From Halopolyspora algeriensis (GTDB lineage Bacteria > Actinomycetota > Actinomycetes > Mycobacteriales > Pseudonocardiaceae), in NCBI RefSeq assembly GCF_003337235.1, contig NZ_QPJC01000001.1:274256-338255 (forward strand): a DNA stretch of 64,000 nt, read 5' to 3'. This document shows positions 30,714 to 38,735 of this stretch, in pieces (within the stretch, counting starts at the first letter, position 1; the number at the start of each line of letters is the position of its first letter). The notes beneath the pieces are model-generated. The model worked only from the letters and a program-made list of their open reading frames with translations. It did not search any database and was not told where the DNA came from. Position numbers and translations under genes: made by a program.

Positions 30714-31877
30714 TTATGTTTCCGCGGAACCGCCACGGCCTTCTTGCCGTTCACGTCGGGTCTGTGTGTTGTGCAGGGCCTGGCGGCGTTCGCGTTCGCG
30801 GTAGCTGAAGGCGGCTTCGCGGATCGAGTTTTCACTTTCGAAGCCGGAGCCGACGGCACCGGCAACAGTGGCCGCCGCGGTGACCAGCAGCATGACGACG
30901 GCATAGTCACCGAATCCGAGACCGGGCCCGACGTATTGGCCGAACACCTCAGGGGTGAGGACAACACCGGCCGCGATCAGGTTGACGACGTAGAGCGCCC
31001 CGTACATGCACCCCACTCCGATGACCAGGGTCAGTACCGTGGAAGCGTTGAACAACACCGCCTGCTCGCGTTCGTGTGTGGGTCGGCCCATGGTCTGCTC
31101 CCACAGCCGGTGATAGGCGATGAGCCAAGCGACCATGACAGCCACCGACCCGAGCGCCGCGGCCAACAGGCGCAGTGGCTCCATCGTGCTGGCCAGTCGC
31201 CAGACCGACGTATTGATCAAGTAGAACGCGCTGAACGCGAACGCCCCCACCAGCGGCCCGGTCAAGCCGAACACCAGCCGCCACGGACGATTGTCCCGAA
31301 CCATGCCGATCAATAGCCGCACCACGCCTCGCGAGGCCAGCACGCGCACGTCGACGTCGCGTTGCTCCGGGGTGACCCGCTGGAAGCGGTTGGCCAGCCA
31401 GGGCAGTCGGCGACGCCGGTGCTCTTCGGTCCCCTCCGAGGGAGTACCCCGGCTGCGCATGTCGGCGACGAGTTGGATCACCACACCTCGCACCCGGCGG
31501 CGCAACGCCATGCCTCCGAATGCCGGTAGCGACACCACCAGGACCCTGCGCTCGTTGCTCATATCGGCCACGATGGGCTGCCGGCCGCTACGCAGCGGGA
31601 GATCCGTGATGCACGCAGCAAGATTCCACCCATACTGCCGCATCCGCTTGCCGGCGACGTCCATCATCTCGGTATGGCGGTCGTCACTGGGCGGCAACTG
31701 CTCGCGGTGCACCTCCACGCGCCACACGCAGTTGTCCTCCAACTGCTCGGACAGCAGTCCCGGCAAATCATGGGCGAGCTGCTCAGCAATCTGCGCAGGC
31801 GCGGCCACCGGATCAGCCACCACCCCCACAGTCACCGTCTCGATCGAACCGTTCCTCGCATCTTCCGGCATCGTCAT
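30714..31877 (-). CDS. Hypothetical membrane protein (387 aa)
   Basis: From the ATG at 31877 (GGGGAG site upstream). The first ~215 residues are soluble, with IAEQLAHDLPGLLSEQLEDN, CVWRVEVHREQLPPSDDR and a hydrophobic strand RRVLVVSLPAFGGMALRRRV. Four hydrophobic helices follow: LVFGLTGPLVGAFAFSAFYL, LLAAALGSVAVMVAWLIAY, TVLTLVIGVGCMYGALYVV and VVMLLVTAAATVAGAVG. This layout recurs in uncharacterised actinobacterial proteins. A sensor or defence role is possible but not shown. It lies in the outer element. Confidence 0.75.
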   Translation of the reverse strand: MTMPEDARNGSIETVTVGVVADPVAAPAQIAEQLAHDLPGLLSEQLEDNCVWRVEVHREQLPPSDDRHTEMMDVAGKRMRQYGWNLAACITDLPLRSGRQPIVADMSNERRVLVVSLPAFGGMALRRRVRGVVIQLVADMRSRGTPSEGTEEHRRRRLPWLANRFQRVTPEQRDVDVRVLASRGVVRLLIGMVRDNRPWRLVFGLTGPLVGAFAFSAFYLINTSVWRLASTMEPLRLLAAALGSVAVMVAWLIAYHRLWEQTMGRPTHEREQAVLFNASTVLTLVIGVGCMYGALYVVNLIAAGVVLTPEVFGQYVGPGLGFGDYAVVMLLVTAAATVAGAVGSGFESENSIREAAFSYRERERRQALHNTQTRRERQEGRGGSAET

Positions 31878-32268
31878 CGCAGCACTCCCCACCTTCGGCG
31901 ACGCCCCACGTCTACCCACCACAGCCCTATCCAACGACCCACGCAGCTCGAGCCCCGCACCATCTCCGCAAACCAACCCCCACTGAGACAGGGCTACTCA
32001 GTCGCCGCGGACGCGGGGCGAAGCTACGAGCTGGCACGTCGTTGACCAGGGACGTCTCAGTAACCTAGGTGTGCTGTCCCGGGACAGCACACCTAGCCAG
32101 TCCTGCCGAGTTGATTGCCTACTACCCATCAGACACGCGACGAAGCCTCGGATGTGACACACGGGCGACAATCACCACCCACTAAACGTCCGCAAGAGAT
32201 CCGCCGATCCCCTAACGGCCACGGGATCCTTGGGTGGCCCGAGCCCGCGCCGATCCGACGTCGAGTAT
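31878..32268. other. Gap with a 32-bp perfect palindrome
   Basis: Between two minus-strand genes. Besides the palindrome at 32065-32096, the motif GTCTCAGTAACC (32053-32064 area) recurs near 35000. No gene is supported. Confidence 0.5.
32065..32096. other. 32-bp perfect loopless palindrome
   Basis: CTAGGTGTGCTGTCCC is followed directly by its exact reverse complement. There is no loop, so it reads as a dyad in duplex DNA (or a cruciform) more than as a classic terminator. It lies about 170 bases after the stop of the RibD-like gene and 190 bases before the start of the membrane-protein gene. Confidence 0.6.
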
Positions 32269-32832
32269 TCAGCGCCTGGTCTCGTACCTGGTCAGGACCA
32301 CGCCGTCGGGAAACGTCCGGGTCTCCACCAGGGTCAGGTTCACCCAGTTGTCCAGGGCCGTAAAGAACGGCGTGCCGCCGCCCACCAAGACCGGCGCGGT
32401 GGCCAGCACGTACTCGTCGATCAGGCCGGCCCGCATGGCCGCCGCGGCGAGGGTGGCGCCGCCGATGTCCATGGGGCCGCCATCCTCAGTCTTGAGCCGG
32501 GTGATCTCGGTGACAGCGTCGCCGGTGACCAGGCGGGCATTCCAGTCGACCGCGCTGGTCGTCGAGGAGAACACCACCTTCGGCATGTCCTGCCAGCGGT
32601 GGGCGAACTCGATCTCCGCCGGTGTGGCGCCCGGCTGCTGGTCGGCGGTCGGCCAGTGAGAGCTCATCGTCTCCCACAGTTTGCGCCCGTACAGCGCCAG
32701 GCCCGTCGCCCCCACCCGGTCGGACCACCACTGGAACAGCTCGTCGCTCGGCACGCTCCAGCCGAGGTCGTCGCCGGGCGCGGCGATGTAGCCGTCCAGG
32801 CTCAGGTTCATGCCGAAGGTCAGTTTCCGCAT
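32269..32832 (-). CDS. Dihydrofolate-reductase-like (RibD C-terminal) protein
   Basis: A 187-residue protein of the same family as the one at 20182. It has LTFGMNLSLDGYIAAPGDDL, GLALYGRKLWETMSSHWPTA, KVVFSSTTSAVDW, GGATLAAAAMRAGLIDEYVL and the C-terminal TLVETRTFPDGVVLTRYE. NADPH binding is expected; the substrate is unknown. The ATG at 32832 gives the family N terminus. It is cargo-like and has no operon partner. Confidence 0.85.
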   Translation of the reverse strand: MRKLTFGMNLSLDGYIAAPGDDLGWSVPSDELFQWWSDRVGATGLALYGRKLWETMSSHWPTADQQPGATPAEIEFAHRWQDMPKVVFSSTTSAVDWNARLVTGDAVTEITRLKTEDGGPMDIGGATLAAAAMRAGLIDEYVLATAPVLVGGGTPFFTALDNWVNLTLVETRTFPDGVVLTRYETRR

Positions 32833-32997
32833 AGCGTCAGCCTCCCGTGAGTCCGTATTCGGCGTACAGACCAACACGGCGCGGAAGATTCATCGGTCAG
32901 ACCACACCGAGAGCCGGTTGACCACCGCGCCAAGCGGATGCTGCGTACGGAAGGGAACCCCTGCCGTACGTACGGACACCATCCTTCAGTGAGACGT

Positions 32998-33579
32998 TCA
33001 GGCATCTTCGATATCGGCCAACTGGGATAGCGTACGCAGCGATGCCAGGAGCTGTGTGCTGGTGGGTAGGTGGGTGGGGCCGAGCATGCGCTGAATGATC
33101 AGGCCATCAGCTACGGCGACGAGCAGTGTACTGAGCGTTTGAGAGTCGGAGCTTGTGGCGACTTGGTCAAGCACCGGCCTAAAAGCTTCGGCCACGTCGT
33201 TGCGGAATTGCTCGTAGTGGGCTGCCAGTTGCCTTCGCAGTTCGCTGCTGTGGCCTGCTTGCGCGAGTGCATCGAAGAACGCGGTCACGAGCGACTCGTG
33301 CTGACCGACTGTTGTGATGAGCTCTTCGAGGGCTGCCCGCAGGCCGCCACCCTGGCCCACGTGACGACGAAGCAGCGCGCCGAGCGCGTCGATCCACTCT
33401 CGGATGTTGTGCGTAATCGCCTCGTTGATCAGGGCTTCTTTGGAGCCGAAGTGGTAACCGATCGCGCCGAGGTTGGTTCCCGAGACCTCAACGAGATCGC
33501 GGGCGCTGATGTTGGCGTAGCCGCGTTCCTGCAAGCACTGGATGGCCGCCTGCAGCAGGGCGTCCCGGTTTGTGGCCAT
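32998..33579 (-). CDS. TetR-family regulator
   Basis: A 193-residue TetR protein. The DNA-binding part is ISARDLVEVSGTNLGAIGYH with FGSKEALINEAI after it. The C-terminal domain (LRTLSQLADIEDA end) is of the TetR_C type common near oxidoreductases. The ATG at 33579 follows GAAGGGA. It is divergent from the amine-oxidase gene with a 35-bp palindrome between, so local repression of that gene is very likely. Confidence 0.88.
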   Translation of the reverse strand: MATNRDALLQAAIQCLQERGYANISARDLVEVSGTNLGAIGYHFGSKEALINEAITHNIREWIDALGALLRRHVGQGGGLRAALEELITTVGQHESLVTAFFDALAQAGHSSELRRQLAAHYEQFRNDVAEAFRPVLDQVATSSDSQTLSTLLVAVADGLIIQRMLGPTHLPTSTQLLASLRTLSQLADIEDA

Positions 33580-33604
33580 CGAGTTATGGTTTCCCTTCTT
33601 GGCG

Positions 33605-33639
33605 TCCTGGTACGTTCGTCTGAGACGATCGTACCAGGA
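33605..33639. promoter_or_regulatory. 35-bp near-perfect palindrome, TetR operator
   Basis: TCCTGGTACG (33605-33614) pairs with CGTACCAGGA (33630-33639), and TCGTCT-G-AGACGA forms the core. Only one symmetric pair (T/T) and the centre break the symmetry. It lies in the 68-base gap between the TetR and flavin oxidase genes; the AGGAGG of its right arm also serves as ribosome site for the oxidase, so binding would block translation start-up as well as transcription. Confidence 0.75.
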
Positions 33640-33647
33640 GGTGCGCA

Positions 33648-34919
33648 ATGACGGAGGTAGTGGACACGGTGATTGTGGGTGCGGGCTTGGCTGGGCTGAG
33701 TGCGGCACACACCCTCACGACGAACGGTCAGACGGTGCGGGTGCTCGAGGTGGAACCCGAGGTGGGCGGCCGCACCCGTACAGGGCAGCTGGCAGACGGA
33801 GTGCTGACCGAGTTCGGCGGCGAATGGGTCGGTCCGCAACATCGGCACATGCAGCGCTTGGTGAATGAGCTCGGGCTGCACCTACAGCCCGCGAAGCAGT
33901 TGGGGCATCCGATCTTGTGGCGTGGTGCGCGGCGCAACTTGATCCGGCGGATTCCGGCGCTATCCATGCCCGAGCAGTGGGCCCTGCTGCGGGCGTGCTG
34001 GCGACTGAACCAGCTTGCGAGAACCGTGGATCCGGTGCAGCCATGGCTGTCGGCCGAGGCCGACGCGCTGGATTCGCATGCCTTCGCAGCATGGTTACGC
34101 GCCCAGGGTGTGGACGGGGACGGATTGAGGTACTTGTCCATCGTGGTCGGCGCGCTCATGTCTGCCGACATTGAACACGTCTCCTTGCTACATGTGCTGT
34201 GGTGGTTCGCACGAGGTCGGGGCCTATTGCGCACATTGCACACCACGTTCGCCTACACCGTGGTCGAAGGTGCACAGAGCATCACTGCCCGTCTGGCGGA
34301 GCAACTGGGCGACAGAGTCACGCTCAACACTGCGGTTCGCCGCATCTCCGATGCCGATCAAGTACACGTCGAGACTATCGAGGGAGTCGCCATCCAAGCA
34401 CGGCATACCGTGGTCACTGCACCAGTCGGCGCCCTGGCACACCTCGACTTCGACCCACCGCTGCCTGAAACGCTAGCCGCCCTCGACGAACTCCGAGGCC
34501 AGCCCGGCACCAAGGTCACCGGCCTGCTGCCGCACGAGCACCATGTACGGCACCGGGCCGCAATCGGCGGCACCACTGTGGCCGCAGCCTGGCGCGCCAA
34601 CCGCCGCATCACAGGCTTCGCCGCACCCGACTACGCCGAAGCCGACGAGGCCATCCTGACCGCTGACCTCGCCGCGCTGTTCCATATCACTCCGGAGAAC
34701 CTGCGAGCCCGCACCGTGTACCGGTGGAGCGAGCACCCCCATATCCCCGCTTGCGATATCGGATTCTCTCCTGGGCAACTCCGCCGCCACGGCCCTCATC
34801 TCACTCGATCCCACGGACACATCCACTTCGCTGGAGCAGAACGCAGCAGCTGGCCCAACAACATGGAAGGCGCCGTGGAAAGCGGCATCAACGCAGCACG
34901 CACCATCCTCAGCGGCTAA
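33648..34919 (+). CDS. FAD-dependent amine oxidase
   Basis: A 423-residue flavin amine oxidase. The N-terminal dinucleotide motif is VIVGAGLAGLSAAHTL followed by EVGGRTRTGQL and GEWVGPQHRHMQRL. A substrate domain occupies the middle, and the C-terminal FAD motif is IHFAGAERSSWPNNMEGAVE. This matches monoamine oxidase / putrescine-oxidase-like proteins; the amine is unknown. It is divergent from a TetR gene, whose operator overlaps its ribosome site, so induction by a substrate amine is plausible. Confidence 0.88.
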   Translation: MTEVVDTVIVGAGLAGLSAAHTLTTNGQTVRVLEVEPEVGGRTRTGQLADGVLTEFGGEWVGPQHRHMQRLVNELGLHLQPAKQLGHPILWRGARRNLIRRIPALSMPEQWALLRACWRLNQLARTVDPVQPWLSAEADALDSHAFAAWLRAQGVDGDGLRYLSIVVGALMSADIEHVSLLHVLWWFARGRGLLRTLHTTFAYTVVEGAQSITARLAEQLGDRVTLNTAVRRISDADQVHVETIEGVAIQARHTVVTAPVGALAHLDFDPPLPETLAALDELRGQPGTKVTGLLPHEHHVRHRAAIGGTTVAAAWRANRRITGFAAPDYAEADEAILTADLAALFHITPENLRARTVYRWSEHPHIPACDIGFSPGQLRRHGPHLTRSHGHIHFAGAERSSWPNNMEGAVESGINAARTILSG

Positions 34920-35223
34920 AGTCCGCGAAGGAACCCCAACTGGATGCGACTCCTCCTGAGGCCGAGTATGTGGTGTCCATGACCTGCGATGTCTCAGTAA
35001 CCCCGTACGGTGAAATTCTCACTGAGCGGGGGCTAACCGTACGCTCGCGCCCCCCACTGTTACAGCTCTTGTTGAAGACGTCAGCATGCCGCATCCACTC
35101 GGGGACAGCGGGGACACCTGCGGGGACAGGGTGCCCCCGCAGGTGATGTCCATTTGAGCAGGTCAGAACAGGTTTGTGGACTCCGGGGACAGCGGGGACA
35201 GCGGGGGCAGCGGGGGCAGGGCT
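34920..35223. other. Gap with GGGGACAGC repeats and a hairpin
   Basis: 35106-35150 holds CCTGCGGGG/CCCCGCAGG, a strong stem flanked by GGACA/TGTCC. 35179-35215 is a degenerate tandem array of GGGGACAGC units. I see no gene. The motif GTCTCAGTAACC near 35000 also occurs at 32053. Confidence 0.5.
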
Positions 35224-35601
35224 TCAACGTTTGAGCAGCGTTTCCAGCGCGTCAGCCGAGACGGCACAACGGAACCCCGTGTCGTCATCACACATGGTCG
35301 CCGCCGCGTCGTTGAACGAGGACGGGGTCGCTCGGTTGAACGGGCTCGTCCAAGCGCCACCCTTCAGCTCGTACCTACCTGGCTTCGACTCCGTCGAGCA
35401 CCACTCCCAAACGTTGCCGCAGAGGTCGTACACCCCGTACGGGCTGACGCCACTCTGGTACCGGTCGCCGGGAGTGGTGGCACCGACTCCGTTCTCTCGG
35501 ACGTTGCACTTCGCGGGTGTGGGCTGGCCACCCCAGGGATAGACGTTCCCTCTGGTGCCGCGGGCGGTCTTCTCCCATTGCTGTGCAGATCGGCGGTTCA
35601 C
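35224..35601 (-). pseudogene. Truncated FGE-sulfatase (SUMF1) domain protein
   Basis: The frame encodes the C-terminal half of a formylglycine-generating-enzyme-like domain: AQQWEKTARGTRGNVYPWGG, VGATTPGDRYQSGVSPYGVY, then DLCGNVWEW and GGAWTSPFN. The N-terminal half is missing and no upstream frame supplies it. It is most likely a gene remnant at the edge of the outer integrative element. An uncommon short family member cannot be excluded. Confidence 0.65.
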
Positions 35602-35701
35602 TGTTCACGGTCTCGTTCCCGCTGCTCACGTAGTGGCTGGCGAGACGGCTGCAACAGTGGTGAAAGGTTCGCACTGAGACGAACTGAGACTGCCCCGATA
35701 C

Positions 35702-35735
35702 AAAACGGCCCCCGCCGTCTCCGGCAGGGGCCGTT
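35702..35735 (-). terminator. Terminator of the tRNA cluster
   Basis: On the minus strand AACGGCCCC and GGGGCCGTT pair around a 14-base loop and are followed by TTTTG, 17 bases past the end of tRNA-Phe. This is a standard intrinsic terminator for the Glu-Asp-Phe transcript. Confidence 0.8.
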
Positions 35736-35752
35736 CTTGCAGCTCTGAGCGG

Positions 35753-35826
35753 TGGCCAGGGGCGGGGTCGAACCGCCGACCTTCCGCTTTTCAGGCGGAC
35801 GCTCGTACCAACTGAGCTACCTGGCC
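35753..35826 (-). tRNA. tRNA-Phe (anticodon GAA)
   Basis: Folds as a complete cloverleaf of 74 bases: acceptor GGCCAGG/CCTGGCC, discriminator A, D arm GCTC...GAGC, anticodon stem TCCGC/GCGGA with loop CTGAAAA (anticodon GAA) and T arm GGCGG-TTCGACC-CCGCC. The CCA end is not encoded. Its 3' part is repeated at 29250 and 26048, showing use as an integration site. It is the last tRNA of a three-tRNA transcript. Confidence 0.95.
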
Positions 35827-35858
35827 GTTCGCGCCCGGCTCGTGGCCGATCGCTCTGG

Positions 35859-35932
35859 CGACCCAGACGGGACTCGAACCCGCGACCTCCGCCGTGACAG
35901 GGCGGCGCGCTAACCAACTGCGCCACTGGGCC
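35859..35932 (-). tRNA. tRNA-Asp (anticodon GTC)
   Basis: A 74-base cloverleaf with acceptor GGCCCAG/CTGGGTC (one G-T pair), discriminator G, anticodon loop CTGTCAC (GTC) and T loop TTCGAGT. It lies between tRNA-Glu and tRNA-Phe on the same strand with short spacers, so the three are one transcript. Confidence 0.95.
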
Positions 35933-35947
35933 ATGTGTTGTTGTGCG

Positions 35948-36020
35948 TACCCCCAACGGGATTCGAACCCGCGTTACCGCCTTGAAAGGGCGGCGTCCTA
36001 GGCCTCTAGACGATGGGGGC
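35948..36020 (-). tRNA. tRNA-Glu (anticodon TTC)
   Basis: A 73-base cloverleaf with acceptor GCCCCCA/TGGGGGT, discriminator A, anticodon stem CCGCC/GGCGG with loop CTTTCAA (TTC) and T loop TTCGAAT. It is the first gene of the Glu-Asp-Phe cluster. The order Glu-Asp-Phe is common in actinobacteria. Confidence 0.95.
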
Positions 36021-36393
36021 TTGGCCGATCAGCCAACCGACCCGGCCTTGCCTCCAACCGGCTTTCCCTTTTCGGGGGCGCCCCGTTGGGAGCGATTAAA
36101 AGCTTACGTCATGCCTTCAGCGGCACCCAAACGGGGGGGTCCTCAAGGCCGCGTACGACCTTCGCAGCACCCTCCCGCCCGGGCGTTCAGGCGCTCCGCA
36201 ACACGATCATACCGCCCTGAACAGGACTTTCAAAGCCTCTGCAGGCCTCGGCCAAGCAACCGAGGGCCCTCCGCCGGCACCCGCATCCGGGGCCGGCGGA
36301 GGCACGAGACCCCACAGAACGGGAACTGTGACACCCGACACGGCATTCGGCCGTCCGGTCACCCCCACGGCTCGTTCACCCGATCGAGCCGAG
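36021..36393. other. tRNA promoter region and a TetR terminator
   Basis: Upstream of tRNA-Glu; the tRNA promoter must lie in the first ~100 bases. 36268-36302 forms an 11-bp stem (CCTCCGCCGGC/GCCGGCGGAGG), placed to end the minus-strand TetR transcript. No gene is supported. Confidence 0.5.
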
Positions 36394-37026
36394 TCAGGGC
36401 AGGTGCACCGTACGTAGGAACCGATTGCTCCGCAGCCACTCCGCGGTGGCGATCCCCTGCAGGATGACCTGCCAGACCTCCGCGGCTCGCGCGCCCACCC
36501 CAGGCCCGGGGGACACATCGGCACCGACCACTCGGACACCGACCATGGCCGCATGGATCACCCGGGCGACCTCGACGGGATTCACCCCCGCCCGGAGCAG
36601 GCCGTGTTCGGCGGAGCGCTGCAGAAGCTCGGTGAGCACCTGTTCCCACTCCGCCGCGGCTCGATGGGCCGCCAGGTTACGTCCGATGCGGTGCCGTGCC
36701 AGCCTGGTCCCGGCTCGGATCACCACGTCGTTCTCCAACAGGCGGCTGGCCTCGTCGGCCATCCCGACCGCGATGGACAGCGGATCGAGCCTGCGCCGGA
36801 GCCAGCGCTGCCGCAGGCGAGGCCAATGCCGACCCTGGAGCCGAACGAGCGTGACCGCCAGCGCCTCCTTCGAGGAGAAGTGGAAGTAGAAGGCGCCCTT
36901 GGTGGCACCGCTGCGGCGCAGGATCGCGCTCAGCGGTGTGCCGTCATAGCCGGCGTCTTCGAACTCCTCGGCAGCAGCCACGACGATGGCACGACGAGTG
37001 GCTTGCGCCCGGCGCTGCTGAGGCAT
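36394..37026 (-). CDS. TetR regulator, gamma-butyrolactone-receptor-like
   Basis: A 210-residue TetR protein. The N-terminal domain AIVVAAAEEFEDAGYDGTPL and ILRRSGATKGAFYFHFSSKE closely follow ArpA/ScbR butyrolactone receptors, including the GAFYFHF helix. The C-terminal domain is arginine-rich and also of that type (LLRAGVNPVEVARVIHAAMV). Such proteins repress secondary metabolism or morphology until a signalling lactone binds. No synthase gene (AfsA type) is in the window. The ATG at 37026 gives the family N terminus. Confidence 0.82.
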   Translation of the reverse strand: MPQQRRAQATRRAIVVAAAEEFEDAGYDGTPLSAILRRSGATKGAFYFHFSSKEALAVTLVRLQGRHWPRLRQRWLRRRLDPLSIAVGMADEASRLLENDVVIRAGTRLARHRIGRNLAAHRAAAEWEQVLTELLQRSAEHGLLRAGVNPVEVARVIHAAMVGVRVVGADVSPGPGVGARAAEVWQVILQGIATAEWLRSNRFLRTVHLP

Positions 37027-37340
37027 GTGCACGGCTCCGACAGGTGACATGCGGACGGCGCCCCGCCCGGTGCCACGAGCACCGCGCACGAGCCACACCG
37101 CCCCACGGACAGATGATCATCTCCGTCGCGGAAGTTACCGTGCAGCGCTCGTGTTCGGCTATCCGATGATCATCCCGACGACCGCCCCTGCACACGTTCT
37201 CCCTGGTGAAGCACTTCCACAGGAGACCTCATGCACACGAAAAAAGACCGGGCGGTATGTTTTCGATGATCCCGTTGCGGCGGGCTCGGCCCTCCCTCGA
37301 GACGCTCCACGGGGGGTGTGCGTCTCGGGGGAGAGCCACT

Positions 37341-37580
37341 TCAGCGCGCGACCGGCGGTTCTCCGTCCTCGTCCGGCGTCAGACCGAGCATGTCGAGCAG
37401 CAGTTTGCAGTCCTCGGCGTTGTCCGCACTGCGCGCGACCGCCAGCCGTGCGCGATGCACCTGCTCCGGTGAAACCCGGCCGGGCTCGCCGGCCCGTGGC
37501 GCAGGAACACCACCCGAGGACCGCATGGACTCTTCTTCCTGCTGTCCCAGGAACTTTCGTACGTCGAGCGACCCGTACAT
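37341..37580 (-). CDS. Small hypothetical protein (79 aa)
   Basis: The ATG at 37580 follows a GGGGAGG site. The product starts YGSLDVRKFLGQQEEESMRS and ends with the helix pair VSPEQVHRARLAVARSADNA, EDCKLLLDMLGL, a pattern seen in short actinobacterial proteins of unknown function. The long frame upstream to 37619 adds no support. It lies upstream of the TetR gene on the same strand, about 310 bases away, so it is probably a separate transcript. Confidence 0.65.
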   Translation of the reverse strand: MYGSLDVRKFLGQQEEESMRSSGGVPAPRAGEPGRVSPEQVHRARLAVARSADNAEDCKLLLDMLGLTPDEDGEPPVAR

Positions 37581-38137
37581 GGCGCCTCCCCGGCTCGAAT
37601 GTGGCCGCAGGTTATCCACCCTCCCCCAGGACCCAAAGCCCCCTGGAGAGTGATTTGATCCAACGCAGAGTAATCACAGGCACGTCCTTGATCCGCTGCA
37701 CGAGCCATAAGCGGCCATTCCGTGCCTACAACTCGACCGAGACGCACTGTGATGTTCATCACTATACATGCCGTGGATCCGTGTCTCGGAGCAACTGTAC
37801 CGGCACGGTGCGTGGTCACGAGCACGGCCGTCCCGGCCGACCGGGGCAGCTCATCCCCGCCCGCAGGCAGCGGTGCGGCCATCGCGGGCAAGTCTCCGGC
37901 GAGTCCGCAGCGTCGAATCCCGTCTCGCGTGCTCTCCACAAATCCCCGTGGCAGCTGCCACAATCGAACCGCTGACATCCCCCCGGTCAGCATTGTGGAG
38001 ATCCCTCCGTGCTCCCGCGCTCCCCCGGCGCGGGAGCACTCCACACCATCACCGCCGCCGCTGCCGACCTCCGGACGCACGGCGTGACGGAAACCACAGA
38101 AACTGCCGGTTCTCAATACAACCGTTATCGTGGCTGC
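37581..38137. other. Long regulatory gap
   Basis: No gene supported. It holds a CRP/FNR-like dyad (37748-37763) and a strong hairpin at 38009-38039 (GTGCTCCCGCGC/GCGCGGGAGCAC), about 100 bases before the gene at 38138. The hairpin may end an unseen upstream transcript or lie in a leader. Confidence 0.5.
37748..37763. promoter_or_regulatory. CRP/FNR-like dyad
   Basis: TGTGATGTTCATCACT has arms GTGATG/CATCAC around TT and fits the CRP-type layout GTGA-N6-TCAC. TATACA follows closely. A one-base variant (GTGATGATCATCAC) occurs at 63407-63420. Confidence 0.5.
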
Positions 38138-38617
38138 GTGGCTCTAGGACGAACGAAGATCGGACGCCGGCAGCGGGCGGAGACGTTCGCGGACCAGCAG
38201 GAGGCGGAAACACCGGATCGTGAGCTCGAATCCTACCTCGCGGCACTCGCACCGGAGGAGGAACTCGAGACCACCGGTACCGGCCGCCGCTTCGGTTCGT
38301 CACAGGTTTACCAGCTCCGCCTGCCGCTGATGGCCAACGAACGGCTCAAGGAACTCGCGGCACAGCGGGGAACGTCACCGGACGCGTTGGCCAAGGACTG
38401 GATCATGCAGCACCTGTCCGACGAAGGCGGCCCGGTGCAGGCCCCGACGTGGCCGCAGAACGATCAGCAGGCACGCCCCTCACCGGATCAGCAGTACACG
38501 GGCGATCTCTACCCCGAACAGTCCGCCCCACAGCCGCCGGGACACGCGGCCCCGCCCCGCCCGGCCGAGGCGGACACCGAGATCACCATTCCGCACGGCC
38601 AGCACCGGTACTACTAG
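38138..38617 (+). CDS. Hypothetical protein with a ribbon-helix-helix-like segment
   Basis: A 159-residue protein from a GTG at 38138. The N-terminal ~45 residues are charged. The middle QVYQLRLPLMANERLKELAA followed by QRGTSPDALAKDWIMQHL resembles a CopG-like ribbon-helix-helix (strand, helix, turn, helix). The C-terminal third is proline/glutamine-rich and probably disordered, ending HGQHRYY. DNA binding is suggested but not proven. A convergent terminator follows immediately. Confidence 0.6.
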   Translation: MALGRTKIGRRQRAETFADQQEAETPDRELESYLAALAPEEELETTGTGRRFGSSQVYQLRLPLMANERLKELAAQRGTSPDALAKDWIMQHLSDEGGPVQAPTWPQNDQQARPSPDQQYTGDLYPEQSAPQPPGHAAPPRPAEADTEITIPHGQHRYY

Positions 38618-38627
38618 ACCGACGATT

Positions 38628-38674
38628 CCGGGCCTTGATGAAGGCTGTGCTCCACAGCATTCACCAAGGCCCGG
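38628..38674. terminator. Bidirectional terminator
   Basis: CCGGGCCTTG and CAAGGCCCGG form the outer stem; TGA and CTGTG pair inside with TCA and CACAG. The hairpin lies between convergent genes ending at 38617 and 38736. Confidence 0.7.
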
Positions 38675-38735
38675 GACGTATCCCGGCCGTGCAGCTCGCC
38701 GGGCCGGTGATCCCCGCGAGGTCAGACAACCCCTG

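Noticed and set aside
35179..35215. Possible CRISPR array in the GGGGACAGC repeats
   Set aside because: Units are about nine bases, directly tandem and degenerate, with no spacers and no cas genes in the window.
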